The notes under the pieces are model-generated. The model saw only the letters and a list, made by a program, of their open reading frames with translations, was not told the DNA's origin and made no database searches. Shown here one piece after another: positions 62,696-64,000 of a stretch of DNA of 64,000 nt. This stretch comes from Parendozoicomonas haliclonae (lineage in GTDB: Bacteria; Pseudomonadota; Gammaproteobacteria; Pseudomonadales; Endozoicomonadaceae). Numbering within the stretch: the stretch's first letter is position 1; every line of letters begins with the position of its first letter. The stretch covers positions 638,796 to 702,795 of the forward strand of contig NZ_FWPT01000001.1 in NCBI RefSeq assembly GCF_900174585.1, given 5' to 3'. Made by a program: the position numbers and the translations under genes.

Positions 62696-63889
62696 ATGAG
62701 TGCTCAAATTGATCTCGATAATGCTCCTATAAAGAGAACATTACTTCAGTTTTTTTTACCGTCTGTGTTTGCGATGACGATCAAATCGATCTTCATCCTG
62801 ACGGATCTGGCTTTTGTTGGCCAGGGTGTTGGCGTTGCTGGTTTGGGCGCTATCTCTCTGACGGTTCCATTCTTTAGTTTTTCCATGGCACTGGCTGAGA
62901 TGGTCGGTGTCGGTGGCGCCACACTGATGTCTATCCAGTTCGGTAAAAAGAACCATCAGGCCGGACAAAGCCTCTTTGAACAGTCGTTGCTGCTGTTCTT
63001 TGCGCTGTCAGCCGTCATGATTGCAGTGGGTTTATTCTGGATCGATGAAATTGTTGCGCTGATGGGTGCCCGTGGAGAACTGCATCAGGCTGCCGCTGAC
63101 TTCCTGAGCGTCATGATGGTCTTCTTTATGTTTCAGGGCGGTCAGTTTGTGCTGGCAGGTTTTATCCGAAATGACACCAATCCCCGACTGGTTATGCGTG
63201 CCATGGTGGGCGGATCTATCGCCAATATTATCCTGGACTACACGTTTATCTTTATTTTTGACTGGGGTATCAAAGGTGCCGCGCTTGCGACCGGTTTGGG
63301 GCAGTCACTGATTTTCATAACGCTGTTGACTCACTTTATTCAGGGCAAGGGCAGGCTGCGTTTACGATTCACCGGCGGTTATTCGCTGTCTCAGATGTTG
63401 GAGATTCTTAAAACCGGTATACCGACGTTTTTCCTGGAATCTGTCGGAGCTGTTACAACGTTGGTCTTTAATTACGTACTGCTGGCCAAATATGGCGCGC
63501 TGCATGTTACGGCTTACAGCATCATTATGAATACCAGTATTGTTGTGCTGTTTATCGTTGCGGGTCTGGGGCAGGCCTGTCAGCCGATTATCAGTTATAA
63601 CTTCGGCGCGGGCCGTATGGATAAGGTTAAAGAAACGGTCTTTCTCGGTATTCGTTATGCCGGACTGGTTGGAGTGATAGCAACTGTCGCAGTCTTGCTG
63701 GCGGCAACACAAATTGTCTCTGTTTTCACTCAGGATCATACGGTGATTGAGCTGGCAGCACCGGCTATGAAGATCTACTTCCTGGGCTTTGTGCTGATGG
63801 GGATAAATATTGTGATCGCTACCCTGTTCCAGAGTATTGGTAGACCTAAAACGGCTTCTATTATTTCTCTGTCTGAAGTGACCCCATAA
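62696..63889 (+). pseudogene. MATE multidrug efflux gene, 3' end cut by an IS element
   Basis: The frame reads a MATE-family transporter (MepA/DinF side): APIKRTLLQFFLPSVF, LTDLAFVGQGVGVAGLGAIS, GQACQPIISYNFGAGR, ATLFQSIGRPKTA. At about residue 393 the homology stops and the frame runs into IS sequence, adding SEVTP before a stop. Intact relatives have roughly 440-460 residues, so the last one or two of twelve helices are lost. Whether the shortened protein works is unclear; I treat the gene as broken. A GGAGAG site precedes the ATG. An AraC regulator is divergent. Confidence 0.8.
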
Positions 63890-64000
63890 AGTTGGACACT
63901 TTGGTTAAGCGGCTTGCAAGGCCTGACTTCGGCACTCCGCCGGCGTCAGGCCTTTTAGTTTCACCTTGATACGTCGCGTATTGTAATACGTGATGTATTC
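63874..64000. mobile_element. IS3-family insertion sequence, one end (runs out of window)
   Basis: The sequence from TGAAGTGACCCCATAAAGTT (63874 on) resembles the terminal inverted repeats of IS3-family elements of the IS150/IS3 kind (TGACCCC-AAAGTTGGACA), and transposase coding follows on the minus strand. The outer limit may be 63874 or 63879; the other end is beyond the window. Confidence 0.85.
63905..64000 (-). CDS. IS3-family transposase OrfB, C-terminal part
   Basis: The last 31 residues are visible on the minus strand: EYITYYNTRRIKVKLKGL, then TPAECRSQALQAA and a TAA stop. YYN-RR-K--L-G--P---R is the classical end of IS3-family DDE transposases, just after the catalytic Glu region. 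The gene is cut by the window edge, not broken as far as can be seen. Confidence 0.9.
   Translation of the reverse strand, partial: EYITYYNTRRIKVKLKGLTPAECRSQALQAA

Noticed and set aside
1..64000. CRISPR arrays
   Set aside because: No regularly spaced repeats of 24-40 bases and no cas genes were seen.

Overview
The window looks like a piece of the chromosome of a marine gammaproteobacterium of the Oceanospirillales/Pseudomonadales type; an Endozoicomonas-like host is my best guess. The backbone order fmdB-type zinc ribbon, aspS, yebC, ruvC-ruvA-ruvB, ybgC, tolQ-tolR-tolA-tolB-pal-cpoB, tRNA-Lys, nadA, bepA-like, tusA, perM-like, bcp is the order known in that part of the Gammaproteobacteria. 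The host guess rests on this order together with a Ysc-family type III secretion system (T3SS) and OprD-type porins. It is inference, not a database result.

Layout. 1-9863: a block of Ysc-family T3SS genes: the end of a probable translocator gene, the gatekeeper pair sctW/tyeA with a SycN-like chaperone, sctI-sctJ-sctK-sctL (rod, inner ring, accessory protein, ATPase stator), a divergent secretin gene sctC with an N-terminal LysM domain, and sctX-sctY-sctV. 9885-16962: a GNAT acetyltransferase, a GlcNAc/glucose-type PTS permease, a retropepsin-like lipoprotein, a membrane diguanylate cyclase and an unrecognised 628-residue membrane protein. 17038-20055: cydABX (cytochrome bd oxidase) with a well-formed FNR/Anr-type promoter.

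20008-34976 is an integrated mobile island of about 14.9 kb. It sits inside the 3' end of cydX: a 39-bp stretch of cydX coding sequence is repeated exactly at both ends, and a tyrosine integrase gene lies next to the right copy. Cargo and core genes are a serine recombinase, a lone phage terminase small subunit, a protein joining a helical N-terminus to a PD-(D/E)XK-like nuclease, a complete type I restriction-modification operon (hsdR, a small DUF2002-like protein, hsdM, hsdS) ending in a DnaQ-like exonuclease, a replication-type protein, a DUF4224 protein and a PrtN-like regulator. The mix (integrase, replication gene, lone terS, no head or tail genes, defence cargo) resembles a phage satellite. 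This is the most interesting feature of the window.

35012-45482: backbone resumes with the displaced cyd terminator, an SDR dehydrogenase, two OprD-family porins (one with a striking promoter-proximal inverted repeat), fmdB, aspS, gltS and a 782-residue unknown protein with basic clusters that could be a secreted effector. 45652-61633: yebC, ruvCAB, the tol-pal operon, three identical tRNA-Lys genes, nadA, a BepA-like protease, tusA, an AI-2E family permease, bcp and tRNA-Ser. 61704-64000: an AraC regulator divergent from a MATE efflux gene whose 3' end is cut by an IS3-family element running out of the window.
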